Notes: generated from the letters alone by a model not told the origin. A stretch of 64,000 nt of DNA from Methylobacterium crusticola (GCF_003574465.1 NZ_QOWC01000016.1:1-64000), one strand, 5' to 3'. Positions 8,411-17,576 are shown, counted from the stretch's first letter. A program made the numbers and translations.

Positions 8411-9967
8411 TCACTCCCACTCGATCGTCCCGGGGGGCTTCGAGGTGATGTCGTAGGTGACGCGGTTGATGCCCTTGACCTCGTTGATGATCCGGGTCGC
8501 GACCCGGCCCAGGAAGGTCATGTCGAAGGGGTAGAAATCCGCCGTCATGCCGTCGACGGAGGTGACGGCGCGCAGCGCGCAGACGTGGTCGTAGGTGCGC
8601 CCGTCGCCCATCACCCCGACGGTCTTGACCGGCAGGATCACCGCGAAGGCCTGCCAGATCGTGTCGTAGAGGCCGGCCTTGCGGATCTCCTCGAGGTAGA
8701 TCGCGTCGGCCTTGCGCAGGGCGTCGAGCTTCTCCGGCGTGATCTCGCCCGGGCAGCGGATGGCGAGGCCCGGGCCCGGGAAGGGGTGGCGGCCCACGAA
8801 GGCCTCCGGCAGGCCGAGCTCCCGGCCGAGCACCCGGACCTCGTCCTTGAACAGCTCGCGCAGGGGCTCGACGAGGCGCATGTTCATGCGCGCCGGCAGC
8901 CCGCCGACGTTGTGGTGGCTCTTGATCGTCACCGAGGGGCCGCCCGTGAAGGACACGCTCTCGATGACGTCGGGATAGAGGGTCCCCTGGGCCAGGAACT
9001 CCGCCCCGCCGATCGTCTTGGCCTGCGCCTCGAACACGTCGATGAACAGGCGCCCGATGGTCTTGCGCTTGACCTCCGGGTCGGTGACCCCGGCGAGCTC
9101 GCCGAGGAAGAGGTCGGCCGCCTGCACGTGCACGAGCGGGATGTTGTAGTGGTCGCGAAACAGCCGCACCACCTCCTCGGCCTCGCCCAGGCGCAGCAGG
9201 CCGTGGTCGACGAACACGCACGTGAGCTGCTCGCCGATCGCCTCGTGGATCAGCACCGCGGCCACCGCCGAGTCGACGCCGCCCGACAGCCCGCACAGCA
9301 CCTTGGCCCCGCCGACCTCGGCCCGGATGCGGGCGACGGCCTCGTCGCGGAACGCCCGCATCGACCAGTCGCCGGTGCACCCGGCGATGTCGCGCACGAA
9401 GTTGCGGATGATGAGCGCCCCGTGGGGGGTGTGGGCGACCTCGGGATGGAACTGCACGGCGTAGAACCGCCGCGCCTCGTCCGCCACCGCCGCGAAGGGC
9501 GCGTTCGGCGAGATCGCCACCGTGGAGAAGCCGTCCGGGAGCTTGGTCACCCGGTCGCCGTGGCTCATCCAGACCGGGTACTTCTCGCCGACGTGCCAGA
9601 CGCCCCGGAACAGCGCCGAATCGGCGATGATCTCGACCTCGGCGCGGCCGAACTCGGCGTGGTGGCCGCCCTCGACCTCGCCGCCGAGCTGGGCCGCCAT
9701 GGTCTGCTCGCCGTAGCAGATCCCGAGCACCGGGACGCCGGCCTCGAACACCGTCTGCGGCGCCCGGGGCGAGGTCTCGACGGTGACGGATTCCGGCCCG
9801 CCCGACAGGATCACGGCGCGCGGCTTCATGGCCGCGAAGGCCGCCTCCGCCGCCTGGAAGGGCACGATCTCGGAGTAGACCCCCTCCTCCCGCACCCGGC
9901 GGGCGATGAGCTGGGTCACCTGGCTGCCGAAATCGACGATGAGGATCTTGTCGTGGTCGGTCGTCAT
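8411..9967 (-). CDS. guaA: GMP synthase (glutamine-hydrolysing)
   Basis: Converts XMP to GMP using glutamine and ATP in purine synthesis. The 518-residue protein has the N-terminal class I glutamine amidotransferase ([17 protein letters not shown]; nucleophile Cys in [11 protein letters not shown]; His-Glu in [10 protein letters not shown]), the ATP-pyrophosphatase P-loop ([12 protein letters not shown]) and the C-terminal dimerisation domain ending KPPGTIEWE. Length fits the family. The start is placed at [14 protein letters not shown] (9967) rather than the 10024 ATG, because the extra 19 residues are Gly/Ser-rich and precede the conserved core. It is a single gene, convergent with the TRAP gene. 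Confidence 0.98.
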   Translation of the reverse strand: MTTDHDKILIVDFGSQVTQLIARRVREEGVYSEIVPFQAAEAAFAAMKPRAVILSGGPESVTVETSPRAPQTVFEAGVPVLGICYGEQTMAAQLGGEVEGGHHAEFGRAEVEIIADSALFRGVWHVGEKYPVWMSHGDRVTKLPDGFSTVAISPNAPFAAVADEARRFYAVQFHPEVAHTPHGALIIRNFVRDIAGCTGDWSMRAFRDEAVARIRAEVGGAKVLCGLSGGVDSAVAAVLIHEAIGEQLTCVFVDHGLLRLGEAEEVVRLFRDHYNIPLVHVQAADLFLGELAGVTDPEVKRKTIGRLFIDVFEAQAKTIGGAEFLAQGTLYPDVIESVSFTGGPSVTIKSHHNVGGLPARMNMRLVEPLRELFKDEVRVLGRELGLPEAFVGRHPFPGPGLAIRCPGEITPEKLDALRKADAIYLEEIRKAGLYDTIWQAFAVILPVKTVGVMGDGRTYDHVCALRAVTSVDGMTADFYPFDMTFLGRVATRIINEVKGINRVTYDITSKPPGTIEWE

Positions 9968-10038
9968 GCTGCTGGAGTTAGACGAGCCCTCGCCCGGGTG
10001 CAACGCGCCGGCGCCGCCGCCCACACCCGGGCGCCCGC

Positions 10039-10053
10039 GTTAACCCGGCGTTC
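10039..10053. promoter_or_regulatory. Near-consensus CtrA-type box
   Basis: TTAA-CCCGGCG-TTCA matches seven of the eight fixed positions of the CtrA consensus. It lies between divergent guaA and the small secreted protein gene, 57 bases before the latter's start. Its context is otherwise G+C-rich. Weaker evidence than the perfect box at 6671. Confidence 0.35.
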
Positions 10054-10110
10054 ATCGCTCCGGCGCGAGGGAGGGCGCCCCTGGAACCCCATCAGACAGG
10101 AGGTCTCGCC

Positions 10111-10341
10111 ATGAGAGCCATCGTCCTCGGGATCGCCGCCCTCGCGGCCCTCGCCGCCGCGCCCGCCGCGGCCCTGCCGGTCGCCGCCGGGGCGGTCCTC
10201 GCCCCGGCGGACGCGGTCGCGCCGGCGCAGTACGTCACCCGCCGGGTGGTGCGCCGCGGGCCGCGCTGCACGGTCGCGGTGACGCGGACGCGGGGCCCGA
10301 TGGGCCGCGTGCTGGTGCGCCGCGTCCGCCGCTGCTTCTGA
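10111..10341 (+). CDS. Small secreted basic protein
   Basis: A 76-residue protein with a typical Sec signal peptide (hydrophobic Leu/Ala core, cleavage probably after residue 22-30) and an Arg-rich mature part with two cysteines (PRCTV and RRCF) that could form a disulfide. A very good ribosome site (AGGAGG at 10099-10104) sits seven bases before the ATG, and a near-consensus CtrA box is upstream. It is read as real mainly because of the signal peptide and ribosome site. No family was recognised. Small cationic exported proteins of this kind are common in Methylobacterium, usually without a known role. Confidence 0.7.
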   Translation: MRAIVLGIAALAALAAAPAAALPVAAGAVLAPADAVAPAQYVTRRVVRRGPRCTVAVTRTRGPMGRVLVRRVRRCF

Positions 10342-10378
10342 GGCGCCGGAGCGAACCGGCGCCGCGGCGCGGCGGCCC

Positions 10379-11197
10379 TCACCCGGCCGTCGCGCCGCTG
10401 CGTCCGGCCGGCAGGATCTGCCCGAGGAAGCGCTGCGTGCGCTCGTTCCGGGGCTCTCCGAAGAAGGCCGCGGGCGGCGCCTGCTCGACGATCTCGCCCT
10501 GGTCCATGAACACCACCCGGTCGGCGACGCGGCGGGCAAAGCCCATCTCGTGCGTCACAACCAGCATCGTCATGCCGCTGAGGGCGAGCTCGATCATCAC
10601 GTCGAGCACCTCGTTGACCATCTCGGGGTCGAGGGCGGAGGTGGGCTCGTCGAACAGCATGATCTTGGGGTTCATGCACAGCGAGCGGGCGATGGCCACG
10701 CGCTGCTGCTGCCCGCCGGAGAGCTGGACCGGGTACTTGCCCGCCTGCTCGGGGATGTGGACGCGCTCCAGGTAGGTGCGGGCCGCGGCCTCGGCCTCGG
10801 CCCGGGACAGGCCCCGCACCTTCATGGGCGCGAGCGTGCAGTTCTCGAGCGCCGTCAGGTGCGGGAACAGGTTGAAGCGCTGGAACACCATGCCGATCTC
10901 GCGGCGCACGCTCTCGATCCCGGCGAGCCCCGGGACCAGCGCGACCCCGTCGACCGTGATGTCGCCGGACTGGTGCGCCTCGAGCTGGTTGAGGCAGCGG
11001 ATCAGGGTGGACTTGCCAGAGCCCGAGGGCCCGCAGATCACGATGCGCTCGCCGCGGCGCACCGAGAGGTCGATGTCGCGCAGCACGTGGAAGCTGCCGT
11101 ACCACTTGTTGACCTGGCGCATCGTGATGACGACGTCGCCCAGCGCGTGCGGGATCGGGGCGGTCTCGTCGCTCGTCGTCATGGGGGGTTCCGGCAT
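10379..11197 (-). CDS. Polar amino acid ABC transporter ATPase
   Basis: ATP-binding subunit of a polar amino acid importer (GlnQ/AapP/BztD type), last gene of a four-gene operon with two permeases and a binding protein. The 272-residue protein shows Walker [11 protein letters not shown]-loop [10 protein letters not shown], signature LSGGQQQR, Walker [14 protein letters not shown] and the switch His in VVTHEMGFA. The start could be Met6 at 11182; neither site has a clear ribosome site. It follows the binding protein by about 40-55 bases. The substrate cannot be told from this subunit. Confidence 0.95.
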   Translation of the reverse strand: MPEPPMTTSDETAPIPHALGDVVITMRQVNKWYGSFHVLRDIDLSVRRGERIVICGPSGSGKSTLIRCLNQLEAHQSGDITVDGVALVPGLAGIESVRREIGMVFQRFNLFPHLTALENCTLAPMKVRGLSRAEAEAAARTYLERVHIPEQAGKYPVQLSGGQQQRVAIARSLCMNPKIMLFDEPTSALDPEMVNEVLDVMIELALSGMTMLVVTHEMGFARRVADRVVFMDQGEIVEQAPPAAFFGEPRNERTQRFLGQILPAGRSGATAG

Positions 11198-11236
11198 CGG
11201 TTCGGGCCGGGCGGCATCGACCGCCCGGCGGGGGCT

Positions 11237-12064
11237 TCAGAACTGCGGCATCGGCGGCAGCGCGCCGAGGGGCCGGGCGAACCAGCGCTGGTTGATGGCC
11301 GAGAGCTCGCCGTTGGCGGCGATCTCGGCGATGAAGGCGTTGGCGCGCTCGCGCAGGGCCGTGTCGGCCTTGCGGAACGCCATGCCGTTCGCCTGCTCCT
11401 TGAGATTGAACTTCGGCTCGATGCCCAGGCTCGCGTAGTCCTTTGTGAGCTGGGCCAGCACGGTGTTGCTCGCGCCGATGGACTGGACCTGGCCGGAGAT
11501 GATCGCCTGCGTGGTCGTGGCGTCGTCGTCGAAGCGCATGATGCGGGTCCCGGGCGGCGCGACGGCCGAGACCGCGGTGTCCTGGGTGCTCGCCCGGGCG
11601 ACCCCGATCGTGACGCCCTTCAGGTCCTCGGGCTTGGAGACCGCCAGCGCCTTGGGGCCGAGCACGTAGGTGCTGAGCGCGCTGTAGGGGTTGGAGAACA
11701 GCACCTGCTTCGAGCGCTCGGCCGTGATGCCGAATGTCGCGATCAGCAGGTCGATCTTGTTCGTCAAGAGGTAGGGGATGCGGTTGGGACCCGTGACCGG
11801 GACGAGCTCCAGCTCGACGCCGAGGGCCTTGGCGAAGAGCCGGGCGACGTCGACGTCGTAGCCGGCGGGCTTCTGGGCCGCGTCGGTGCCGCCGAAGGGC
11901 GGGTAGTCGGTGAGCACCCCGACCACGATCTTGCCGCGGGCCTTGATCTCCTCCGGCGTGGCGGCGCGCGCGTCGCGCGGGAGCCCGGGCAGGAGCGCGG
12001 CGGCCAGCCCCGCCGCCAGCATCAGGCCGAGCCGCCGGCGGGACGGCCTCATCAGTGACGTCAT
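11237..12064 (-). CDS. Amino acid ABC transporter substrate-binding protein
   Basis: A 275-residue periplasmic binding protein of family 3 (SBP_bac_3). An Arg-rich N terminus and signal peptide ending DARA are followed by GKIVVGVLTDYPPFGG, the ligand-binding stretch DLLIATFGITAERSKQVLFS and KGVTIGVARASTQD. It lies 43 bases after the second permease and before the ATPase, so it belongs to the same operon. The Arg and Asp/Glu pattern is compatible with a polar amino acid ligand, but the specific amino acid cannot be named. Confidence 0.94.
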   Translation of the reverse strand: MTSLMRPSRRRLGLMLAAGLAAALLPGLPRDARAATPEEIKARGKIVVGVLTDYPPFGGTDAAQKPAGYDVDVARLFAKALGVELELVPVTGPNRIPYLLTNKIDLLIATFGITAERSKQVLFSNPYSALSTYVLGPKALAVSKPEDLKGVTIGVARASTQDTAVSAVAPPGTRIMRFDDDATTTQAIISGQVQSIGASNTVLAQLTKDYASLGIEPKFNLKEQANGMAFRKADTALRERANAFIAEIAANGELSAINQRWFARPLGALPPMPQF

Positions 12065-12107
12065 CGTGTGTCTCCTCTCGACGCGAACGCGCTGACGCGG
12101 TCCCGGC

Positions 12108-12758
12108 TCAGCGGCCGGCCACCGCGAGCTTTCTCTCGATCCGCCGGCTGTAGGCGGACAGCGGCCAGCAGATCACGAAGTACACCAGGGCGACCAAGCC
12201 GAAGATCGTGAACGGCCGGAAGGTGGCGTTGTTGATGATCTGGCCGGCACGGGTGAGCTCGACGAAGCCGATGATCGAGGCGAGCGATGTCCCTTTGATC
12301 AGCTGGACCAGGAACCCGATCGTCGGCGCGACCGCGATGCGGACCGCCTGGGGCACGATCACCAGCGCCATCTTGGCCCAGTAGCGGAACCCGAGCGAGG
12401 TCGCCGCCTCCCACTGCCCGCGCGGCACGGTCTCGATGCTGCCGCGCCAGATCTCCCCCAGGAACGCGCTGGCGTGCAGCGACAGCCCGAGGGCGGCGGC
12501 GCCCCAGGGGTCGACGTTGAACCCGAAGATGCCCGGCACGAAGAAGGCCAGGAAGAGCTGCATCAGGAGCGGCGTGCCCTGGAAGATCTTGATGTAGCCC
12601 ATCGCGACGTAGCGCAGGGGCGTGATCTCGCCGGTGCGGGCGAGCGCCACGAACAGGCCGCCGATCGCCCCGCCCAGGAACGCGATGACGGAGAGCAGCA
12701 GCGTCCAGCGCACCGCCGCCAGGATGAAGAGGACGTCGCTCTCGCCGAGGACCCGCAT
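12108..12758 (-). CDS. Amino acid ABC transporter permease (second)
   Basis: A 216-residue inner-membrane permease of the HisM/GltK type, with about five transmembrane helices. The EAA-type loop that contacts the ATPase is visible as REAATSLGFRYW-like EAATSLGFRYWAKMALVIVPQ. The EIWRGSIETVPRGQWEAA stretch is typical of polar amino acid permeases. It is preceded by the other permease with 13 bases between them, consistent with a heterodimeric channel. Confidence 0.94.
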   Translation of the reverse strand: MRVLGESDVLFILAAVRWTLLLSVIAFLGGAIGGLFVALARTGEITPLRYVAMGYIKIFQGTPLLMQLFLAFFVPGIFGFNVDPWGAAALGLSLHASAFLGEIWRGSIETVPRGQWEAATSLGFRYWAKMALVIVPQAVRIAVAPTIGFLVQLIKGTSLASIIGFVELTRAGQIINNATFRPFTIFGLVALVYFVICWPLSAYSRRIERKLAVAGR

Positions 12759-12771
12759 GGCGACCCTGTCC

Positions 12772-13443
12772 TTACCGCCGGCTCGGCCTGCGCAGGAACG
12801 CGTGCTCGATCCCGGCGAACGCTCCCCACAGCAGGCACGAGAGGATGAAGTAGATGCCCGTGACCACGAGGTAGACCTCGAAGCTGCGGAAGTTGCGGGA
12901 CTGGATGTCGCCCGCCGCCGCCGTGAGCTCGCTCGCCGCGATCGCCGAGCAGACGCTGGAATTCAGCATCAGGAGGATGAACTGGCTCGTCAGCGACGGG
13001 TAGATCGCCTGGATGGCCGGCTTCAGCACGACGTAGCGGAAGATCTGGAGCGGCTTCATGCCGAGGGACTTGCCGGCCTCGATCTGGCCGCCGTCGATGC
13101 TCTCGATGCCGGCGCGGATGATCTCGATGCCGTAGGCGCCGACGTTGACCACGAGGGCGAGGAGCGCGGCGCTGTCCGGCTCGAGGCGCAGGCCGATCGA
13201 GGGCAGGCCGAAGAAGATCACGAAGATCTGGATCAGGAACGGCGTGTTGCGGATGAGTTCGATGTAGGCGTCGACGAGCCACCGGAGCCAGGCCGGCCCG
13301 GAGGTCTTGGCGAGGGCGCCCAGCACGGCGACCACCATCCCGATCGCCATGGCGAGGGTCGACAGCACGAGGGTGTGCGCCGCGCCGGCCACGAGCTCCG
13401 GCCAGTAGGCGAAGACCTCGCCGAACTCGAACTCGTAGCTCAT
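12772..13443 (-). CDS. Amino acid ABC transporter permease (first)
   Basis: A 223-residue permease and first gene of the polar amino acid transporter operon (order: permease, permease, binding protein, ATPase). It has about five membrane segments, the family motif ELIRNTPFLIQIFVIFFGLP and the ATPase-contact loop IEAGKSLGMKPLQIFRYVVLKP. The ATG at 13443 begins MSYEFEFGEVFAYWPEL; the open frame continues far upstream but only through sequence antisense to the next gene. The promoter should lie in 13444-13673. Confidence 0.94.
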   Translation of the reverse strand: MSYEFEFGEVFAYWPELVAGAAHTLVLSTLAMAIGMVVAVLGALAKTSGPAWLRWLVDAYIELIRNTPFLIQIFVIFFGLPSIGLRLEPDSAALLALVVNVGAYGIEIIRAGIESIDGGQIEAGKSLGMKPLQIFRYVVLKPAIQAIYPSLTSQFILLMLNSSVCSAIAASELTAAAGDIQSRNFRSFEVYLVVTGIYFILSCLLWGAFAGIEHAFLRRPSRR

Positions 13444-13673
13444 GGCGCGCGCGCCGCCCCGGGGGCGCGCGCCGGCGCCGGGGCGGCCGGGGAAACGTCG
13501 TGACCTGGCACGCGGGCCCTCCTCGCACTGGCGCGGCAGGCCCGGTCGGGCCGGCCTCGCGCGGGGGGCGCACTCGCGCGTCCGCCATCCGCGAACCCCT
13601 TCCGTAAGCGCTTGGCGCAAACCGGCCGAATGAGCAATCCGCCATCCACCGCGAAGTTGTCGGGACGATCCCG

Positions 13674-14636
13674 TCAGGCCGGCCGGGACCGCTCCCCGGG
13701 CCAGGCCGCCAGCAGGGCGCGCAGGGCCGCCACGAAGGCCAGCGGCTGGTCGACCATCACGTGGTGGTAGGCCTCCGGCACGTCGATCCGGGGCGAGCCC
13801 GCCGGCAGGAGGCGCGTCACGTAGGCGGCGTCGGCCGGCCGCATCAGGTCGGAGCGGGCGCCGCACACGAGCGCGAGCGGGCAGCGCGCCGCGCCCACCA
13901 GCGCCGCCCGATCGGGCAGCCGCAGGCGCCCCCAGAGGGCGGGATCGAAGCGCCAGGTGAACCCGCCCGCCACCGGCTTCAGGGATTCGCGGGCGATCAG
14001 GTCGGCGATGTAGGGCGTGTCGCAGGGCTGCACCGGGGCGAAGCGGAAGCGCGCCAGCGCCTCGGCCAGCGTCGGGTAGACTCGGTGGGTGCGGGCCGCG
14101 CCGTCGCCCCGCGCCGGGCGGTGCCGGCGCTCCGGCGAGAAGATCGGCGGGTCGACCAGGACCGCGCCCCGCCAGCGCGGGCCGGAGCGGCCCGCGAGCG
14201 CCAGCATCGGCAGGCTGCCGAAGGAGTGCCCGACCATCAGCGGGGGCCCGGCCGCGAACAGGCCGGCCGCCTCGGCGGCCCGCTCCGCCTCGTCGGCGAA
14301 GAGGTCGAGGCCGTAGGCCTCCCGCCAGTCGGAGCCCCCCATGCCGGACCAGGACAGGGCGGCGACCCGGTGCCCGTCCGCCAGGAACGGCGCGATGAAG
14401 CGCCACCAGCCCGCGTGCGCCCCGCTGCCGTGCAGGAGGAGGAGCCCGGGCCTGCCGCGCTCGCCCCAGGACAGGGTCTCGATTCGCGCCCCCGCCACCG
14501 TCAGGGACCCCGCCTCCGGGGCCGCCGCCAGCACCTCGCGGAACCAGGCCGGGGCCGGCGGCGGCGCGCCCGCGAAGGCCGCGAGCGGCGCGTTCAGGGT
14601 CGGATCGGGCGGGCCGGCGGTGCTCACGGGAGCCAT
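13674..14636 (-). CDS. Alpha/beta-fold hydrolase
   Basis: A 320-residue cytoplasmic alpha/beta hydrolase. The oxyanion segment is LLLLHGSGAHAGWW, the nucleophile elbow is VGHSFGSLP, a likely acid is Asp in VCGARSDLMRP, and the catalytic His is in EAYHHVMVDQPLAF. No signal peptide. The family covers esterases, lipases, haloalkane dehalogenases and others, and the substrate cannot be told. It is separated by 230 bases from the ABC operon and is probably its own unit. Confidence 0.88.
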   Translation of the reverse strand: MAPVSTAGPPDPTLNAPLAAFAGAPPPAPAWFREVLAAAPEAGSLTVAGARIETLSWGERGRPGLLLLHGSGAHAGWWRFIAPFLADGHRVAALSWSGMGGSDWREAYGLDLFADEAERAAEAAGLFAAGPPLMVGHSFGSLPMLALAGRSGPRWRGAVLVDPPIFSPERRHRPARGDGAARTHRVYPTLAEALARFRFAPVQPCDTPYIADLIARESLKPVAGGFTWRFDPALWGRLRLPDRAALVGAARCPLALVCGARSDLMRPADAAYVTRLLPAGSPRIDVPEAYHHVMVDQPLAFVAALRALLAAWPGERSRPA

Positions 14637-14724
14637 GATGGGATGGCGGCCGAGGGCCTGTCAATCGGTATTGGAAGATACGGTATGCCGTGCGCGGGTG
14701 CGCCGATGCCGTCCGCCGGGCGTT

Positions 14725-14781
14725 CTTCGAAAAGCGGGTCTTGCTTCGACAAGCGGGGCTTGCTTCGACAAGCGGGGCTTG
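14725..14781. repeat. Three 19-bp tandem repeats
   Basis: Three head-to-tail copies of a 19-bp unit (CTTCGACAAGCGGGGCTTG; first copy differs at two positions) at 14725-14743, 14744-14762 and 14763-14781. Each carries a small internal dyad (AAGC-GGG-GCTT). They lie between two hydrolase genes on the minus strand, ending nine bases before the stop of the secreted hydrolase. Confidence 0.85.
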
Positions 14782-14790
14782 GCGTCCCGG

Positions 14791-15777
14791 TCAGGCCCGG
14801 ATGAGGCCGCGGCGCCGGGCCCAGGTGGCGAACAGGCCGGGCCAGGCGGCGGCGGGCGAGCCCGGCACGCCGAGGTTGAAGCCGTGGCCGCCCTTCTCGA
14901 ACAGGTGCATCTCCACCGGCACGTCGGCGGCCCTGAGCGCCCCGTACATCAGCAGGCAATTGTCGACCACCGCCACCGGGTCGTCCGCCGCCTGGGCCAG
15001 GAAGGTGGGCGGCGACTGCGCCCGCACGTGCATCTCGACCGAGTAGCTGTTGGTGGCGAAGCGGGTCGGGCTCTCGCCCACGAGCACGCGCCGGCTCGAC
15101 GTGCGGTCGAAGGGCGGCCGCAGGGTGATCACCGGGTAGATCAGGGCGGCGGCGTCGGGCCGGGCCGAGAGGGCGTCGTCCTCGTCCACCGGCTCGTACA
15201 GGCGGGCGCCGAAGCGCACCGAGGCGCAGCCCATGAGGTGCCCGCCCGCCGAGAAGCCGATGACGCCGACCCGCCCGGGCTCGTAGCCGTAGCGCCGGGC
15301 CCGGGCGCGGACGAGCCGCAGGGCTCGCTGCACGTCCTGGAGCGGCGCGTCGGCGCCGGCCCCCCAGCCCTCCCCCGGCAGGCGGTAGACGAGCACGAAG
15401 GCGGTGACCCCGAGCGAGGTCAGCCACTGCGCCACCGGCACGGCCTCGTGCCCGATGTCGATGCGCCGGTAGCCGCCGCCGGCGGCGATCAGCATCGCGG
15501 TGCCGTTGGGGCGCGCGGGCCGCATCACCATCAGGCAGGGCTCGGCCACGGCCGTGATGACGCCCTCGCGGCTCTCGTCGAAGCGGGGACCGTCCGGGCT
15601 CGGCCCGCCCCCGCCCGGGGGCCGGTCCGGCCAGAGCCGCACCGTCTCGAGGGCGGCGCCGGGAGCCAGGGGCGCGTCGTGGGCCGGCCGCGCCTCCTGC
15701 GCCTGCGCGCCGGGTCCCGGGCGCGCGAACGGGAGGGCGGCGGCTCCCGTGAGCAAGGTCCTGCGATGCACCGCCAT
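14791..15777 (-). CDS. Exported alpha/beta hydrolase (esterase-like)
   Basis: A 328-residue hydrolase of the BD-FAE/acetylesterase-like group. The N terminus (MAVHRRTLLTGAAALPFA...AQA) looks like a twin-arginine or Sec signal. The nucleophile elbow is GVIGFSAGGHLMG, the oxyanion region AAGGGYRRIDIGHEA, a likely acid is in AADDPVAVVDN and the catalytic His in FEKGGHGFNLG. Such enzymes act on acetylated or feruloylated carbohydrates or small esters; the substrate is not known here. The frame is open far upstream through the rRNA methyltransferase region in another frame, so the start at 15777 is set by the signal peptide. Confidence 0.88.
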   Translation of the reverse strand: MAVHRRTLLTGAAALPFARPGPGAQAQEARPAHDAPLAPGAALETVRLWPDRPPGGGGPSPDGPRFDESREGVITAVAEPCLMVMRPARPNGTAMLIAAGGGYRRIDIGHEAVPVAQWLTSLGVTAFVLVYRLPGEGWGAGADAPLQDVQRALRLVRARARRYGYEPGRVGVIGFSAGGHLMGCASVRFGARLYEPVDEDDALSARPDAAALIYPVITLRPPFDRTSSRRVLVGESPTRFATNSYSVEMHVRAQSPPTFLAQAADDPVAVVDNCLLMYGALRAADVPVEMHLFEKGGHGFNLGVPGSPAAAWPGLFATWARRRGLIRA

Positions 15778-15929
15778 GCCCGACCGTCCGAAGTGCCGTC
15801 GCCTCAGCCCGGGGCGTCCGGCGCGCCGCCCGGCCGACGGCCACGCTCCCCTGTGCGATGAATAAGCGAAATCATTCCAGATGCACGGCAGAAAAATACC
15901 GGCCCGGCAGCGCTGCCGTGGCGGCGCCC

Positions 15930-17216
15930 TCAGGACCCGCGCAGGACGAGACCGGCGACGTAGAAGCCGTCGGTGCCGGTGGTCGCGGGCGTCATCTGGA
16001 GTCCGTGGCGCGTCCGGCGCGTCGCGGCGGCGAGGCTCGGGGGCAGGTCGAGGGGGGCGACCGCGAGGTCGCCGCGGCGCACGAGGAGGCCCGTGACCGC
16101 GTCGTCGTTCTCCTCGGGCAGGAGCGAGCAGGTGACGTAGGCGAGGCGCCCGCCGGGCTTCAGGAGGCGCGCGGCGCGGTCGAGGACGGCGTGCTGCTCG
16201 GCCACCCGGGTGGCGAGGCTGCCCGGGCGCAGGCGCCACTTGGCGTCGGGATTGCGGCGCCAGGTGCCCGAGCCGGTGCAGGGCGCATCGACGAGCACGA
16301 GGTCGGCCTGCCCGTCGAGGTCGGCCATCACGTCGGCCCGCCCGCGCCCGCCCCGGGGGGTGCGCACCTCGGCGGCGGCGCCCGAGCGGCGCAGGCGCTC
16401 GTGGATCGGCGCCAGGCGGCGGGGATCGTCGTCCGTGGCGACGAGGCGGCCCTCGTTGCGCATGAGGGCGGCGAGCGCGAGGGTCTTGCCGCCGCCGCCC
16501 GCGCAGAGGTCCACCACCGTCGCGCCCGGGACGGCGCCGGCCAGGCCGGCGGCGAGCTGCGAGCCCTCGTCCTGGATCTCGAACCAGCCCTCCAGGAACT
16601 CCGGCTCGACGTGCAGGGCAGGCCCCCGCCCGTCCTCGCCGATCGGGACCCGCAGGCCGCAGGGCGCGTGCGGGGTCGGCTCCGGCGCGAGGTGGGCGAG
16701 CGCCTCCCGCACGGCCTCGCGGGCGACCTTCAGGCTGTTCACCCGGATGTCGAGGGGCGCGCGCCGGGCGAGCGCCCGCAGCTCCGCCAGCAGGTCGGCG
16801 CCGAGGGCGCCGGCGAGCGACGGCAGCACCCAGTCCGGCACGTCGCCGGCGATGTGGGGCGGCGCGTCGGCGAGCGAGGCCGTGTCGAGGCGCTCCCGCT
16901 CGTCCTGCGTGAGGGGGGGCGGCGCGAAGCGCTCGCCGGTGAGCAGGGCCGCGATGGTGGGGGAGGCCAGGCCGCGCTGGAGGCGGAGCGAGCCGATGAG
17001 CACCGCCCGGGGCGTGTCCTCGCCCATGATCCAGGCCGCGGAGGCGCGCCGGCGCAGGGCGTCGTAGACGAGGCTCGCGATGGCGGCCCGGTCGCCCGAG
17101 CCGGCGAAGCGGTGGGCGAGGCCCCAATCCTTGAGCGCGTCGGCGGCCGGGCGGCGCCGGCCGGCGATGTCGCCGAGCACCTCGATGGCGGCGGAGAGGC
17201 GGGCGGCGGGCGTCAT
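15930..17216 (-). CDS. rsmB: RsmB-type 16S rRNA (cytosine-C5) methyltransferase
   Basis: A 428-residue SAM-dependent RNA m5C methyltransferase. An N-terminal NusB-like helical region (1-150) is followed by the Rossmann fold with SAM loop VVDLCAGGGGKTLALA, motif IV DAPCTGSGTW and motif VI VTCSLLPEEN, which carry the two cysteines of the m5C mechanism. The start at 17216 (MTPAARLSAA) is preferred over the upstream in-frame ATG at 17309, because the added residues are basic and overlap the promoter region of the divergent lipoprotein gene. Probably methylates C967 of 16S rRNA; a related m5C site cannot be excluded. Confidence 0.92.
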   Translation of the reverse strand: MTPAARLSAAIEVLGDIAGRRRPAADALKDWGLAHRFAGSGDRAAIASLVYDALRRRASAAWIMGEDTPRAVLIGSLRLQRGLASPTIAALLTGERFAPPPLTQDERERLDTASLADAPPHIAGDVPDWVLPSLAGALGADLLAELRALARRAPLDIRVNSLKVAREAVREALAHLAPEPTPHAPCGLRVPIGEDGRGPALHVEPEFLEGWFEIQDEGSQLAAGLAGAVPGATVVDLCAGGGGKTLALAALMRNEGRLVATDDDPRRLAPIHERLRRSGAAAEVRTPRGGRGRADVMADLDGQADLVLVDAPCTGSGTWRRNPDAKWRLRPGSLATRVAEQHAVLDRAARLLKPGGRLAYVTCSLLPEENDDAVTGLLVRRGDLAVAPLDLPPSLAAATRRTRHGLQMTPATTGTDGFYVAGLVLRGS

Positions 17217-17327
17217 CGCGAAACCGCCACGCTCGCGCCGGCGTTGCGGCCCGGGACGGCCAAGCTTTCGGCCCGAAGCCCGTCCAGATCCTGCGGGTGC
17301 GCCCTGCACGCCCGGAGCCCATCGTCC

Positions 17328-17510
17328 ATGTCGCCTAAGGTCATGTCACCTGCCTTGTCCCTGAGCCTGGCGGGCCTGCTGGCGGTCGCCCTGGCTGCCT
17401 GCGCCACGGCGCTGGCCCCTGCCCCCGACCTCACCCCGCCGCCGCCCCGGCCCTACGACGCCAAGACACAGCTCGAGTACGGCGGCCCGCCGCGCGCCCC
17501 GCGCTACTGA
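17328..17510 (+). CDS. Small Pro-rich lipoprotein
   Basis: A 60-residue predicted lipoprotein. The short N terminus (MSPKVMSPA) is followed by a hydrophobic core and a good lipobox, LAVALAAC, so Cys26 would be acylated. The mature part is only about 35 residues and rich in Pro (PPPPRPYDAKTQLEYGGPP). It is divergent from the rRNA methyltransferase. A second ATG at 17343 would shorten the n-region but has a poorly spaced ribosome site. Small lipoproteins of this build are common in Hyphomicrobiales; no function is known. Confidence 0.6.
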   Translation: MSPKVMSPALSLSLAGLLAVALAACATALAPAPDLTPPPPRPYDAKTQLEYGGPPRAPRY

Positions 17511-17530
17511 CCCGGCGGCCCGCGCCGCGC

Positions 17531-17576
17531 GTCCGGCGGCCCTCACGCCGCCCGTCCGGCGGCTCTCACGCCGCCG
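17531..17576. repeat. Tandem duplication of a 23-bp gene end
   Basis: Two 23-bp copies (17531-17553 and 17554-17576, differing at two positions), each containing GGCGGC...TCA...GCCGCC. The right copy includes the stop codon (17566-17568) of the MAPEG gene; the left copy repeats it outside the gene. Each copy can fold as a small hairpin, so the pair may act as the terminator between two convergent genes. Confidence 0.75.

Noticed and set aside
9968..10110. Purine riboswitch in front of guaA
   Set aside because: The leader has no recognisable purine-aptamer loop sequences; only a near-consensus CtrA box was seen.
14791..17322. One giant minus-strand gene joining the exported hydrolase and a long upstream extension
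   Set aside because: The extension is the wrong frame of the rRNA methyltransferase; the hydrolase has its own signal peptide start at 15777.
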